DNA of 7,105 bases from assembly GCA_934663655.1 (NCBI GenBank), contig CAKUKT010000132.1, positions 1 through 7,105 on the forward strand. Direction: 5' to 3'. Every line of letters starts with the position of its first letter. Position 1 is the stretch's first letter. The position numbers were made by a program, and so were the translations under genes. Below, piece after piece: positions 1-6,663 of the stretch. The notes beneath the pieces were generated by a model. It did not search any database, was not told where the DNA came from, and saw only the letters and a program-made list of their open reading frames with translations. This stretch comes from an uncultured Victivallaceae bacterium (GTDB lineage: Bacteria; Verrucomicrobiota; Lentisphaeria; Victivallales; Victivallaceae).

Positions 1-2078
1 CTGCTCCACCATTCAATCGGCCACGGCGAAAAGATATTCCAGATGATCACAAATACGAATGCAAACAGAAACTGGTAGATGAAACTGTAAAAGAACAACC
101 CCCACGCAAGACAGCGATCCCCGAACGTATATTCCGGAGTGATGCCGATCAGCTTGGAATAGAGATTCTGCCATGTCCACCGCTCCCGGGTTTTGTTCTC
201 ACCGTCGGTGTTGTAGATGCCGCGATGGAGCATCCGGTCCAGATTGAAGGGCTCACGCTGGGTCAAGGCGGAAACCACCACATAAATGAGCAGCGTGATG
301 AACATGGTCAGCAGATATGTCTCATAGGCGTTGATCGGGAATTTCACCGGATCCATTTTCCAGACGACATAGGGATCCAACGGGCCGGAAATCGTTTCCA
401 GAAAAACCCCGACCCGATCCGCCCAGCCTTGTTCAACCAGCCACGGATAGACGAAATCCGCCCAGTTGCGCTGAATTAAAATATTTACAACCGCCAGCAC
501 CATTCCGGAAATCAGCGAGGCAAACGCCCCGATCGAATTGCCCAGCCGGCTGTAAAGTCCGAAAATCAACACCGGGCCGCACCCGCCCAGCCACATCATG
601 CACATCAGCGATACGAACATGTTGATGTAATCCAGCTGCGCCATGAAAAAACTTCCGAACAAAAAGAATACCGCGATCCCGACGGCGATCAACCGCAGCA
701 GAAAGATATGCTTCTTCGGCGAAAGCCCCTGCGGACAGAACGGGATGATCACATCCTGCGTGAAGGTCTGCGCCGCACTGAAAATCCGCCCTGTATCGGT
801 CGAGATCATCGCGAAAACCAGCAACAGCATGAACAATCCCGTCAGTATCGGCGGCAGCAGATTCCGCATCCCGATGGCCATCATCAGCTGGTGGTACAGC
901 GTGCGATACTCCTGGAAATTGGCGTTTCCCCTGGTTTCTCCGTCGTAATGCTTGAAGGCTTCATGCGCCGCGTTCAAGGTCGGAATATCCGGATTGTTCG
1001 TGTGGGAGAGCGGCGCGGTCTGCTCATATTTCTCCGGTACGGCGGCGATCCGTTGTGCGAAATCGGCCCGGTTTTCCGGTGCGACCAGCTCCTCGGCGAT
1101 ATGGGAACTCAATTCGATCCTCACCTGCTTTGCCTCCCGGCTGAAATTCGGATGATTCATCAGCACGATGACTGTGATCGCGATCAGTACATAGAGCAGC
1201 ACATCCAGCGATGAACGCCAGCTCCCGAGAAGCGAGGCCATCTTTTGTTCATGCGGCGTCTTGGCCGCACTGCCGGTTCCGCCTCCCAGCCAGCTCGCCC
1301 GGTGCACCACCGCCACCACCAGCGTGACGATCACCATCACCAGATTGAAGTCCCGCAAATTGGCAATGTCAAACGGATCAAGAAAACTCTCTCCCGCAGC
1401 ACGTTCCGCCATCACCGGCACCATTTCCGTGCCCCAGTCGAACTTCAGAAGGATGAAGATTATGAATACCAGCATCAGCGGAAACAGGAACAATCCCTGA
1501 ATTGTGTCGGTGATGATGATGCTCAAGGTGCCGCCGCAGCAGATCAGCGTTACCGCTATCGACAGGCAGATGACCACCAGCAGAATAAAGGTGGAAACAT
1601 TCACGCCGCAGATGTTCAACGTGTGCGGCAGATCGAGATAGTAGATGAAAAAACGCGCGGCTATCGCCGGCATGATCATATTGGCCAGCACCTCGGAAAT
1701 CGAACGGAGCAGCGCCGCAAATACCCGGAAGGAACGGTTGTAACGCATTTCCAGAAATTGTCCGAGACTCATCGCCTTGGTCTCCCGCAACCGGTAGACG
1801 CAATAGCCGAAAAGCCCCATCACCGTCGCCAGCGGCAAACTGATGTTGTTCCAGAAGGATACGGCGAAACCGGTCTTGTACTGAGCTTCCACGTAGGCGA
1901 CCAGCGTAATCACCGCCAGCGCATTGGCGACATCGGCGGTCGCGATCACATAACGTCCGGCCACCCGCCCGGCGGAGAGATAGTCCGCCACACTCCGGAC
2001 GTACCGCCTTGAATAAATTCCTACTCCGACAATGAAACAGGTCGGAATGATTACAATCAGCCAATCCCACAAACCCAT
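1..2078 (-). CDS. SSS-family sodium:solute symporter, C-terminus cut by window edge
   Basis: Inner-membrane transporter of the solute:sodium symporter family, expected to couple Na+ entry to uptake of a sugar or related solute. At least 692 residues are open in one frame with no stop to the edge. Visible features are a first hydrophobic helix at about residues 3-22, a DYLSAGR motif (32-38) ahead of the next helix, and the family's TD-x-IQ pattern (T190, D191, Q194). The helix around 411-430 ends in IST-D; S426 and T427 fall where the Na2-site serines of vSGLT lie, judged by eye. An FNLDRMLHRG motif (611-620) resembles long SSS proteins of Lentisphaerota and Planctomycetota. A hydrophilic stretch of about 100 residues (307-408) interrupts the helices just before the Na2-site helix. 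The ATG lies 22 bp after the hydrolase stop; a GGGAG (2090-2094) sits 11 nt upstream, somewhat far. Family confidence is high; the substrate is unknown. Confidence 0.9.
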   Translation of the reverse strand, partial: MGLWDWLIVIIPTCFIVGVGIYSRRYVRSVADYLSAGRVAGRYVIATADVANALAVITLVAYVEAQYKTGFAVSFWNNISLPLATVMGLFGYCVYRLRETKAMSLGQFLEMRYNRSFRVFAALLRSISEVLANMIMPAIAARFFIYYLDLPHTLNICGVNVSTFILLVVICLSIAVTLICCGGTLSIIITDTIQGLFLFPLMLVFIIFILLKFDWGTEMVPVMAERAAGESFLDPFDIANLRDFNLVMVIVTLVVAVVHRASWLGGGTGSAAKTPHEQKMASLLGSWRSSLDVLLYVLIAITVIVLMNHPNFSREAKQVRIELSSHIAEELVAPENRADFAQRIAAVPEKYEQTAPLSHTNNPDIPTLNAAHEAFKHYDGETRGNANFQEYRTLYHQLMMAIGMRNLLPPILTGLFMLLLVFAMISTDTGRIFSAAQTFTQDVIIPFCPQGLSPKKHIFLLRLIAVGIAVFFLFGSFFMAQLDYINMFVSLMCMMWLGGCGPVLIFGLYSRLGNSIGAFASLISGMVLAVVNILIQRNWADFVYPWLVEQGWADRVGVFLETISGPLDPYVVWKMDPVKFPINAYETYLLTMFITLLIYVVVSALTQREPFNLDRMLHRGIYNTDGENKTRERWTWQNLYSKLIGITPEYTFGDRCLAWGLFFYSFIYQFLFAFVFVIIWNIFSPWPIEWWS

Positions 2079-2089
2079 GATGATCTATT

Positions 2090-2094
2090 CTCCC
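2090..2094 (-). promoter_or_regulatory. Possible Shine-Dalgarno of the symporter gene
   Basis: GGGAG on the minus strand in the 22-bp gap between the hydrolase stop and the symporter ATG. The spacing to the start is 11 nt, longer than ideal. Together with the short gap it fits translation from a shared mRNA. Confidence 0.4.
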
Positions 2095-2100
2095 AGCACT

Positions 2101-5100
2101 TTATACAAGTTCCAACTCGTCGATCCCCAGTCTGACCAGGCAATATCCCGGATCATACGGTTCTGGAAGCCAGCCGATCACATTGGGTTCACGGTGAAAC
2201 GACAAGGGCCAGACCGAAGTGGATTCCCCCTCCTGCAAATGGTGCGGCCCCAGCAAATTGCGCAGCGAAGTAGTCAATTCGATTTCCAGAGAATTGACGC
2301 CTTCACGACACAATCCCGCCACCGGGAGGGCAAACCAGTCGCTGCAGCGCCAGCCGGCCTCGCGACCGTTGATCCTTACCCGGCAGGAGTTCGCTCCGTG
2401 CAGGCGCCAGCGCAGATATCGAACCGTTGCTGCTTCCAGCGCATTCAGCGTAAATGTCTGACGCAGGACGAGTCGTCCGGCAAAAAACGGCAAACCGGCG
2501 GCAGTCAGATCCGCCGCGTCCAGCCGGAGGGACCGGACCGGACCTCCCAGTTCAAAACTGCCGTGGAAGCGTTCCGCATTCCGATCCAGCGGCTCGACCC
2601 GTCCCGGGTGGGGAACAGTGAAATCCCCGTACAGGTAAACATTTTCTATTTCGGAATCGAACGTCAGTTTGTTGTACTCCGTTTCACACTGCAATGATCG
2701 GTCAATCGCATCATATACCTCCGGCGGCTGGTGAAACCGCGTCCGCATGGTAATGACGTTCCGGCCGCGGCAGATCCCGGTCGGCAGCACAACCCGGCGG
2801 AACGCCCGGTCGAAGATGTAGCCGGAATCGACGGCGGCAAACGGCTGACCATTCAACTCGAAATGGAAACGCTCCGGATTTTCCACGATCAAAGTCAGCG
2901 GCGCCTCCAGTTCGCACTCCGGCCGCGCGGTAAAGGAGAACTCCATTTCCAGCCGGCAATCCCGCCGGAGTTTCAGCAGTCGGGTCTGAATCACACTGAC
3001 GTCATCGCTGACCCACTCCCCGTCGTCAACCCGGTAACGGCAGCGGTCCAGCGTCAGAAAATTGCCCGGAATTTCTGCAAGTTCGAAACAAGAGGACAAT
3101 TTCCGGATCACCGGAAGCCCGGGAATGTCGCATACCTCCAGTTCCTTCCGCTCCCGGGCCGGAGAGTTCGAGACAAAAACCAGCAGCACCTCCCCGGGCG
3201 GCAGGAGATAATCGAAAATCCATCTGCCATTCTCCAGGCGTGCTTCCGGCAGAGTATAAAAGTCGCCGTTGTCCGGATCGATCAGTTCCAGTTGATCCCC
3301 GGTGGCCGGCAAGGTCACATGCAACTTCGCGCCATGATGGTTCTGCTGATTTACGATCAGGTGAAAACGACCTGAACGACCATCCGCAAGTTCGTCGATC
3401 TGACGGCTGCAGCTGCGGATTCTCCGGGCGGGAAAACCATTCTCGGTGATCATCACCAGTTCCGGTAAACCGGCGGCTACGGCCTCGGCCGCTGCCGCCG
3501 CGCTGTCAAAGCTCGGCAGCGCCTGGAACCATTGCCGGACCGTCCGGGACGCCGGTTCTCCCGCGATGGTCAGTTTTCCGGGTTCGACGGTGTTGCGGAC
3601 GACAAAAATTTTTCCTCCGGCCGCGGCGAATTTCTGCAAAAGGTCCACCATTTCCCGAGAGAGATTGGCCAGCGGCGGAACCACCACGACCGAATAGGCA
3701 CATTCGCCGATCATGAACTTCCCGGAAACGATCCGCCCCTCATCGGCGGTGATGATCTCATCGGCGTAATGGTGGGCAATCCGGCGTTCTTCCAGCGCCT
3801 GGGTCACCTCCTCCAAACCGCGGCTGTAAGCGGCGATCTGCCCATTTTCGGGGTCGCCGGTGAACAGCGCCCAGGCGGACGACAGCGGATGCAGAACCAG
3901 TACCTCGACCCGCGCCCGGCCTTCTCCCAGCAGCATTCCGATCCGGCTGAAACGGTCGTTCACCACCCGGTATTCATCCCACCACGGCTGGTGGATGAAC
4001 CACGACCCCGGATAATCGCGTTTGCGCAACCCCCGCAGGGAATAACTGCACAAATGCTGACACAGGAGATTCACCCCGTGCACCAGCTGCTGCTGAAAGA
4101 GCCACTTCATGCCTGAAAAGTTGAAGTTCCAGCCGCACAGAGCGAAACTTTCACTCAAAATCTGTTTCCTGCCGTACTGCATCGCCACGGAAACCAGCTG
4201 GGTCATCGCCACGGCATGAGGTTCTCCGCCCCGCAGATGGTCGATTCCGGGGATATCGTAATGTCGGTACTGAGTCATGACCGAACCATTGGGACCGATT
4301 TGATACTGACAGGTTTCTTCCAGCACCTGATGCCCGGTGAGCAGCCAGCCGTGCGCCCGGCAGAAATCGGCGACCTGTTGTATGAAACTCCGCTCAAAGA
4401 GACGGCTCGTCAGATTCCAGAAGCGGATCCGCACGGCGGAACTCTCCGGCCCGGTGAGCAGCAGCCACGGCAGTTCTTCAAGCAGTTCGCGCCGGTAGGC
4501 TTTGCGGTATTCGTCCGGCAGAACGAACGACCACAAAATACCATCGCGCGAAAGCTGCGGTTCATCGGTGAAAACGCCTTTCAGGTACGGCATGAGTTCC
4601 TGCGGCAGATTTTCACAGTAACAACGGTGTGTGATCTGGATAAATCGGGCAACCACTTTCGGGTCAAGATTGTCCACATAGTAGGGGTTGATTTCATAAA
4701 AACAGCGCATGACCCTGCCGGAATATCCCGCCGGAAGTTCCTCGCCCAGAAACTCTCCGGCTTCGGTATAGTAGGCGATCGTGCAATTACTTCCGCAATC
4801 GGCGGCGTCCGCGATCTCATAGCGCAGATATTTCTGCTGGTATTCCACGCCCAGGGCGTTGACCTGTCCGTCGCCGAACCCGCTGGGAAAGCCGTTCTCG
4901 TCATAAAGCCATGCCTCCATGCCCAGACGTCCCGCTTCCTCCAGACCGGCTTTGATGCATTCCAGCCACTCCTGCGAAAGGTATTGGGTCTGCAATCCGC
5001 GCCGGGCGTGCATGAAAAAACCCCCCAGCCCGGCCTCATGCATGGCCCGGATCTGGCGGCGGAGCTCGTCGGGTTCGAGCCGGTCATTCCAACTCCAGAA

Positions 5101-5148
5101 CGGAATTGGACGATAATTCACCGCGGGATTGCGCAAATCGATCTTCAT
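2101..5148 (-). CDS. Cytoplasmic glycoside hydrolase-like protein (GH106-like, divergent)
   Basis: Probable sugar-cleaving enzyme of 1015 residues. It resembles by eye the large proteins annotated as GH106/alpha-L-rhamnosidase-like, but its specificity is unproven. The N-terminal TIM-barrel part opens with PFWSWND (16-22) and GGFFMHARRGL (42-52). Candidate active-site segments are LYDENGFPSG (81-90), FTDEPQ with E196, GHQVLEE with E277/E278, and SESF with E333 followed by GW. Residues about 411-520 look like a glutamine-amidotransferase-like fold, as in some barrel hydrolases. The C-terminus (about 891-1015) looks like a jelly-roll carbohydrate-binding domain with INGREAG and SLRNLLGPHH (961-970). 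There is no signal peptide, so it should act on imported substrate. The ATG at 5148 was chosen over an in-frame GTG at 5187 because the 13 extra residues look unrelated and the family motif begins directly after this Met; its Shine-Dalgarno is weak (AAGG, 12 nt away). It lies between the regulator and the transporter. Confidence 0.85.
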   Translation of the reverse strand: MKIDLRNPAVNYRPIPFWSWNDRLEPDELRRQIRAMHEAGLGGFFMHARRGLQTQYLSQEWLECIKAGLEEAGRLGMEAWLYDENGFPSGFGDGQVNALGVEYQQKYLRYEIADAADCGSNCTIAYYTEAGEFLGEELPAGYSGRVMRCFYEINPYYVDNLDPKVVARFIQITHRCYCENLPQELMPYLKGVFTDEPQLSRDGILWSFVLPDEYRKAYRRELLEELPWLLLTGPESSAVRIRFWNLTSRLFERSFIQQVADFCRAHGWLLTGHQVLEETCQYQIGPNGSVMTQYRHYDIPGIDHLRGGEPHAVAMTQLVSVAMQYGRKQILSESFALCGWNFNFSGMKWLFQQQLVHGVNLLCQHLCSYSLRGLRKRDYPGSWFIHQPWWDEYRVVNDRFSRIGMLLGEGRARVEVLVLHPLSSAWALFTGDPENGQIAAYSRGLEEVTQALEERRIAHHYADEIITADEGRIVSGKFMIGECAYSVVVVPPLANLSREMVDLLQKFAAAGGKIFVVRNTVEPGKLTIAGEPASRTVRQWFQALPSFDSAAAAAEAVAAGLPELVMITENGFPARRIRSCSRQIDELADGRSGRFHLIVNQQNHHGAKLHVTLPATGDQLELIDPDNGDFYTLPEARLENGRWIFDYLLPPGEVLLVFVSNSPARERKELEVCDIPGLPVIRKLSSCFELAEIPGNFLTLDRCRYRVDDGEWVSDDVSVIQTRLLKLRRDCRLEMEFSFTARPECELEAPLTLIVENPERFHFELNGQPFAAVDSGYIFDRAFRRVVLPTGICRGRNVITMRTRFHQPPEVYDAIDRSLQCETEYNKLTFDSEIENVYLYGDFTVPHPGRVEPLDRNAERFHGSFELGGPVRSLRLDAADLTAAGLPFFAGRLVLRQTFTLNALEAATVRYLRWRLHGANSCRVRINGREAGWRCSDWFALPVAGLCREGVNSLEIELTTSLRNLLGPHHLQEGESTSVWPLSFHREPNVIGWLPEPYDPGYCLVRLGIDELELV

Positions 5149-5215
5149 TTGATGCAGAAACCTTGAAAAAACACCCCGGAAACACACTCTTGAAAATTAC
5201 GGCTCCGGTAAACTT

Positions 5216-6241
5216 TTAAAATTTGCCTAAGGCCCAGTCGTTACAGGCATCGATGATCCGCCGCTGCGGCTTTTCCCATTTGCTTTTATTGCGCAGCCGG
5301 TTTTGAATGATGGCGAATGCTTCCTGGGCCATGAGATCCAGTCGCTGGTCCAGAGAATAGATCGGAAACGGCGCGTACTGCGTCACCCAGGTATGATCAC
5401 AGGCGATCAGCGCCACATCTTCCGGAATGCGTTTGCCGACTTCCGCCGCCGCCCGCTGAACGCCGTATGCCAACGCGCCGTGCCACGTCATTACCGCGTC
5501 GATGGCGGAATTTTCCTTGAAGATCCGGCAGCCGGTCTCATATCCGTCTTCAGCCGGAGAGAGGGTGCTTGCCGACGTGCAGTAGAGATCATGCTCTTCA
5601 TCGAATTTCAGGGGCAGATCCTGCAGGCGCTGAAGGATATGACTTCTGACCCGCGCCAGGGTGGTTTCGGCCATTCGTTCCTGAATGAACGCCAGATGGC
5701 GTTTCCCCTGCCGGTGAAGTTCGTGGAAAATCTGCTTTAAGGCATCGCGGGTGTCAAGATTCACCAGATCGTAATGGATACGGTCGGAATCCGGAGTTCC
5801 GATTGCGACCAGCGGGATATGCGCATTCCAGAGTCGTTCCACGATGCTCCCGGTATGCTCGAAACTGGTAATAAACGCCGCCACCCCGTCGCAATAACCG
5901 GTCAATATGTTTTCCAGATACTTGATTTCCAGTTCCGGTTTCATCTCATAATCATAGATCACCACGTCGTAGCCGGCGCGACCGGCGTTGGCTTTGAAAT
6001 AACGGATGAATTCCGCATAAAAGGGGTCGGAAAGATTCGGCACGATCATTGCGAGAATATTTGTGCACCCTTTTTTCAGAACCTGGCCGGCAAAGGAGGG
6101 ACGATATCCCATTTGTTCGGCGAGCTGGCGGATTTCGGTTTTCGTTTTATCGCTGATTTTCGGATGGTCGTTCAAGGCCCGGCTGACGGTGGAAAAGCTT
6201 TTCCCCGATGCTTCGGCAATATCCAGAATTGTTACTGACAT
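5216..6241 (-). CDS. LacI-family transcriptional regulator
   Basis: DNA-binding sugar-responsive regulator of 341 residues, normal for the family, expected to act as a dimer. The N-terminal helix-turn-helix begins VTILDIAEASG, and its recognition helix contains STVSRALN (S17-N24). The hinge helix region is PSFAGQVLKKG (48-58); the minor-groove leucine is L55, but the usually conserved alanine three residues earlier is G52. The periplasmic-binding-protein-like domain starts with NILAMIVPNLSDPFYAEF (61-78). ACDHTW (280-285) occupies the position of the usual ligand-contacting Asp segment, and SLDQR (296-300) the usual late strand. ATG 6241 is preferred to the in-frame ATG at 6274 because the HTH starts right after it, it has a good ribosome site, and the longer start would translate the operator. 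It is first in the operon and probably represses itself and the downstream hydrolase and symporter. The effector is unknown. Confidence 0.95.
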   Translation of the reverse strand: MSVTILDIAEASGKSFSTVSRALNDHPKISDKTKTEIRQLAEQMGYRPSFAGQVLKKGCTNILAMIVPNLSDPFYAEFIRYFKANAGRAGYDVVIYDYEMKPELEIKYLENILTGYCDGVAAFITSFEHTGSIVERLWNAHIPLVAIGTPDSDRIHYDLVNLDTRDALKQIFHELHRQGKRHLAFIQERMAETTLARVRSHILQRLQDLPLKFDEEHDLYCTSASTLSPAEDGYETGCRIFKENSAIDAVMTWHGALAYGVQRAAAEVGKRIPEDVALIACDHTWVTQYAPFPIYSLDQRLDLMAQEAFAIIQNRLRNKSKWEKPQRRIIDACNDWALGKF

Positions 6242-6246
6242 GGGCT

Positions 6247-6257
6247 CTCCGCTCCTC
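6247..6257 (-). promoter_or_regulatory. Ribosome binding site of the LacI-family gene
   Basis: On the minus strand GAGGAG and a second GGAG lie 10 and 5 nt before the ATG at 6241. This decides the start in favour of 6241 over the upstream in-frame ATG at 6274. The outer base of the purine run is also the edge of the operator palindrome. Confidence 0.75.
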
Positions 6258-6276
6258 AATGTAAACGTTTGCATTG
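6257..6276. promoter_or_regulatory. LacI-type operator, probable autoregulatory site
   Basis: A 20-bp inverted repeat with core TGTAAACGTTTGCA (6260-6273) and flanks CAA/TTG. Only one of the ten base pairs (6262/6271) is mismatched. The CG-centred AAACGTTT core is typical of LacI/CcpA-type operators. It lies about 7 to 26 nt downstream of the predicted transcription start of the regulator gene and touches its Shine-Dalgarno. A bound repressor would block initiation or elongation, giving autoregulation and control of the downstream operon. That the local LacI protein binds here is inference. Confidence 0.85.
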
Positions 6277-6289
6277 GTCAACGCTGCAT

Positions 6290-6317
6290 ATTATATCCAA
6301 AACCGGAAAAAAGTCAA
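6290..6317 (-). promoter_or_regulatory. Sigma70-type promoter of the regulator/hydrolase/symporter operon
   Basis: On the minus strand TTGACT (6312-6317) and a perfect TATAAT (6290-6295) are separated by 16 bp. Transcription would start near 6283, giving a 5' leader of about 40 nt that contains the operator. The near-consensus strength fits a promoter meant to be held off by a repressor. Confidence 0.85.
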
Positions 6318-6409
6318 GAGGTAACTGAAAAATTATTTCAAAAATTACTTTCCGCCACCGGAAAATTCCCTCCGGCCAAAAATTTTTGATGAATATTTGG
6401 TTTTTTGAT

Positions 6410-6437
6410 TTGACAAACGGCTTTGGCGGTATATTGT
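6410..6437 (+). promoter_or_regulatory. Sigma70-type promoter directed toward the MFS gene
   Basis: A perfect TTGACA (6410-6415) is followed after 16 bp by TATTGT (6432-6437, four of six matches to TATAAT). The sequence upstream is A/T-rich with two copies of TTTTTGAT (about 6383-6390 and 6402-6409), which could act as an UP-like element. An overlapping TATATT (6430-6435) would leave only a 14-bp spacer and is less likely. Transcription would start near 6444, some 220 nt before the MFS start codon. Confidence 0.6.
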
Positions 6438-6452
6438 ATTAAGCGTATACAA
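6434..6452. promoter_or_regulatory. Inverted repeat over the MFS promoter, possible operator of another regulator
   Basis: Perfect 6-bp arms TTGTAT and ATACAA are separated by 7 bp, overlapping the -10 and the expected start of the MFS transcript. The sequence differs from the LacI-type palindromes nearby. The TTGTA...TACAA arms recall GntR-type operators, including AraR sites, but no such regulator is encoded in the window. It could also form a short RNA hairpin. Confidence 0.35.
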
Positions 6453-6593
6453 AAAACAGTATAGTTTTGCCTGTTTGATTTCACGACCTCTCCCTTCTGT
6501 TGTTTGCGTGGCGAAAACCGGTCTGCCGGTATTGAAAACGCGATCTTGATTTTCAGCCGTCGCAGGGCGCAGGAGGAATTTGTCACCGGGTAG

Positions 6594-6607
6594 TGCAAAC
6601 GATTGCG
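6594..6607. promoter_or_regulatory. Second LacI-type operator-like palindrome, upstream of the MFS gene
   Basis: TGCAAACGATTGCG has a 12-bp CG-centred core (GCAAAC/GATTGC) with one mismatched pair. Its left half, TGCAAACG, is identical to one half of the operator at 6257-6276 read on the minus strand. It lies 57 bp before the MFS ATG and about 320 bp from the first operator. It may act as a roadblock for the MFS transcript or pair with the first site through DNA looping; both are inferences. Confidence 0.5.
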
Positions 6608-6653
6608 TTGGATGGTTTCATTTATCTGTCATCTATAAAAGCATTTGACGATC

Positions 6654-6657
6654 AGGA
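6654..6657 (+). promoter_or_regulatory. Ribosome binding site of the MFS gene
   Basis: AGGA sits 6 nt before the ATG at 6664. An in-frame TGA at 6646-6648 rules out any upstream start, so 6664 is well supported. Confidence 0.7.
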
Positions 6658-6663
6658 AATAAA

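Larger units (their letters stand above)
6444..6663 (+). other. Long untranslated leader of the MFS gene
   Basis: About 220 nt lie between the predicted start of transcription and the MFS ATG. The stretch contains a pyrimidine-rich run (about 6487-6499), a small hairpin (ACCGG-TCTG-CCGGT, 6517-6530), and a strong AGGAGG (6571-6576) with no well-spaced ATG or GTG after it. A LacI-type palindrome (6594-6607) follows. I recognise no known riboswitch class. A second promoter close to the gene (TATAAA at 6634-6639) lacks a good -35 box. Confidence 0.4.

Noticed and set aside
1245..2012. Plus-strand 255-codon open frame rich in His, Arg and Gln
   Set aside because: Antisense to the symporter; the low-complexity His/Gln/Arg composition is what reversed membrane-protein codons give.
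1378..2070. Minus-strand 230-codon open frame
   Set aside because: It is in a different frame from the symporter (ATG at 2078), which is open to the window edge and shows transmembrane helices and SSS motifs.
4581..5087. Minus-strand 168-codon open frame inside the hydrolase gene
   Set aside because: Out-of-frame shadow; the hydrolase frame carries the conserved motifs over the same bases.
4216..5166. Plus-strand 316-codon open frame
   Set aside because: It lies wholly opposite the hydrolase gene, whose protein shows clear family motifs; the translation has no recognisable domain and is a codon-bias shadow.
5149..5187. Extension of the hydrolase to an in-frame GTG at 5187
   Set aside because: The 13 extra residues look unrelated, there is no ribosome site before the GTG, and the family-like N-terminus begins directly after the ATG at 5148.
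5197..5211. Possible small terminator hairpin between regulator and hydrolase genes
   Set aside because: TTAC/GTAA arms with an imperfect interior give a very weak stem and only a short T run follows, so read-through into the hydrolase gene is more likely.
6242..6274. Extension of the LacI protein to the ATG at 6274
   Set aside because: It would place the operator and Shine-Dalgarno inside the coding sequence and add 11 residues ahead of the helix-turn-helix that the family normally lacks.
6338..6598. Minus-strand 86-codon open frame in the intergenic region
   Set aside because: It starts at TTG without a ribosome site, crosses the MFS promoter elements and has no recognisable protein features.
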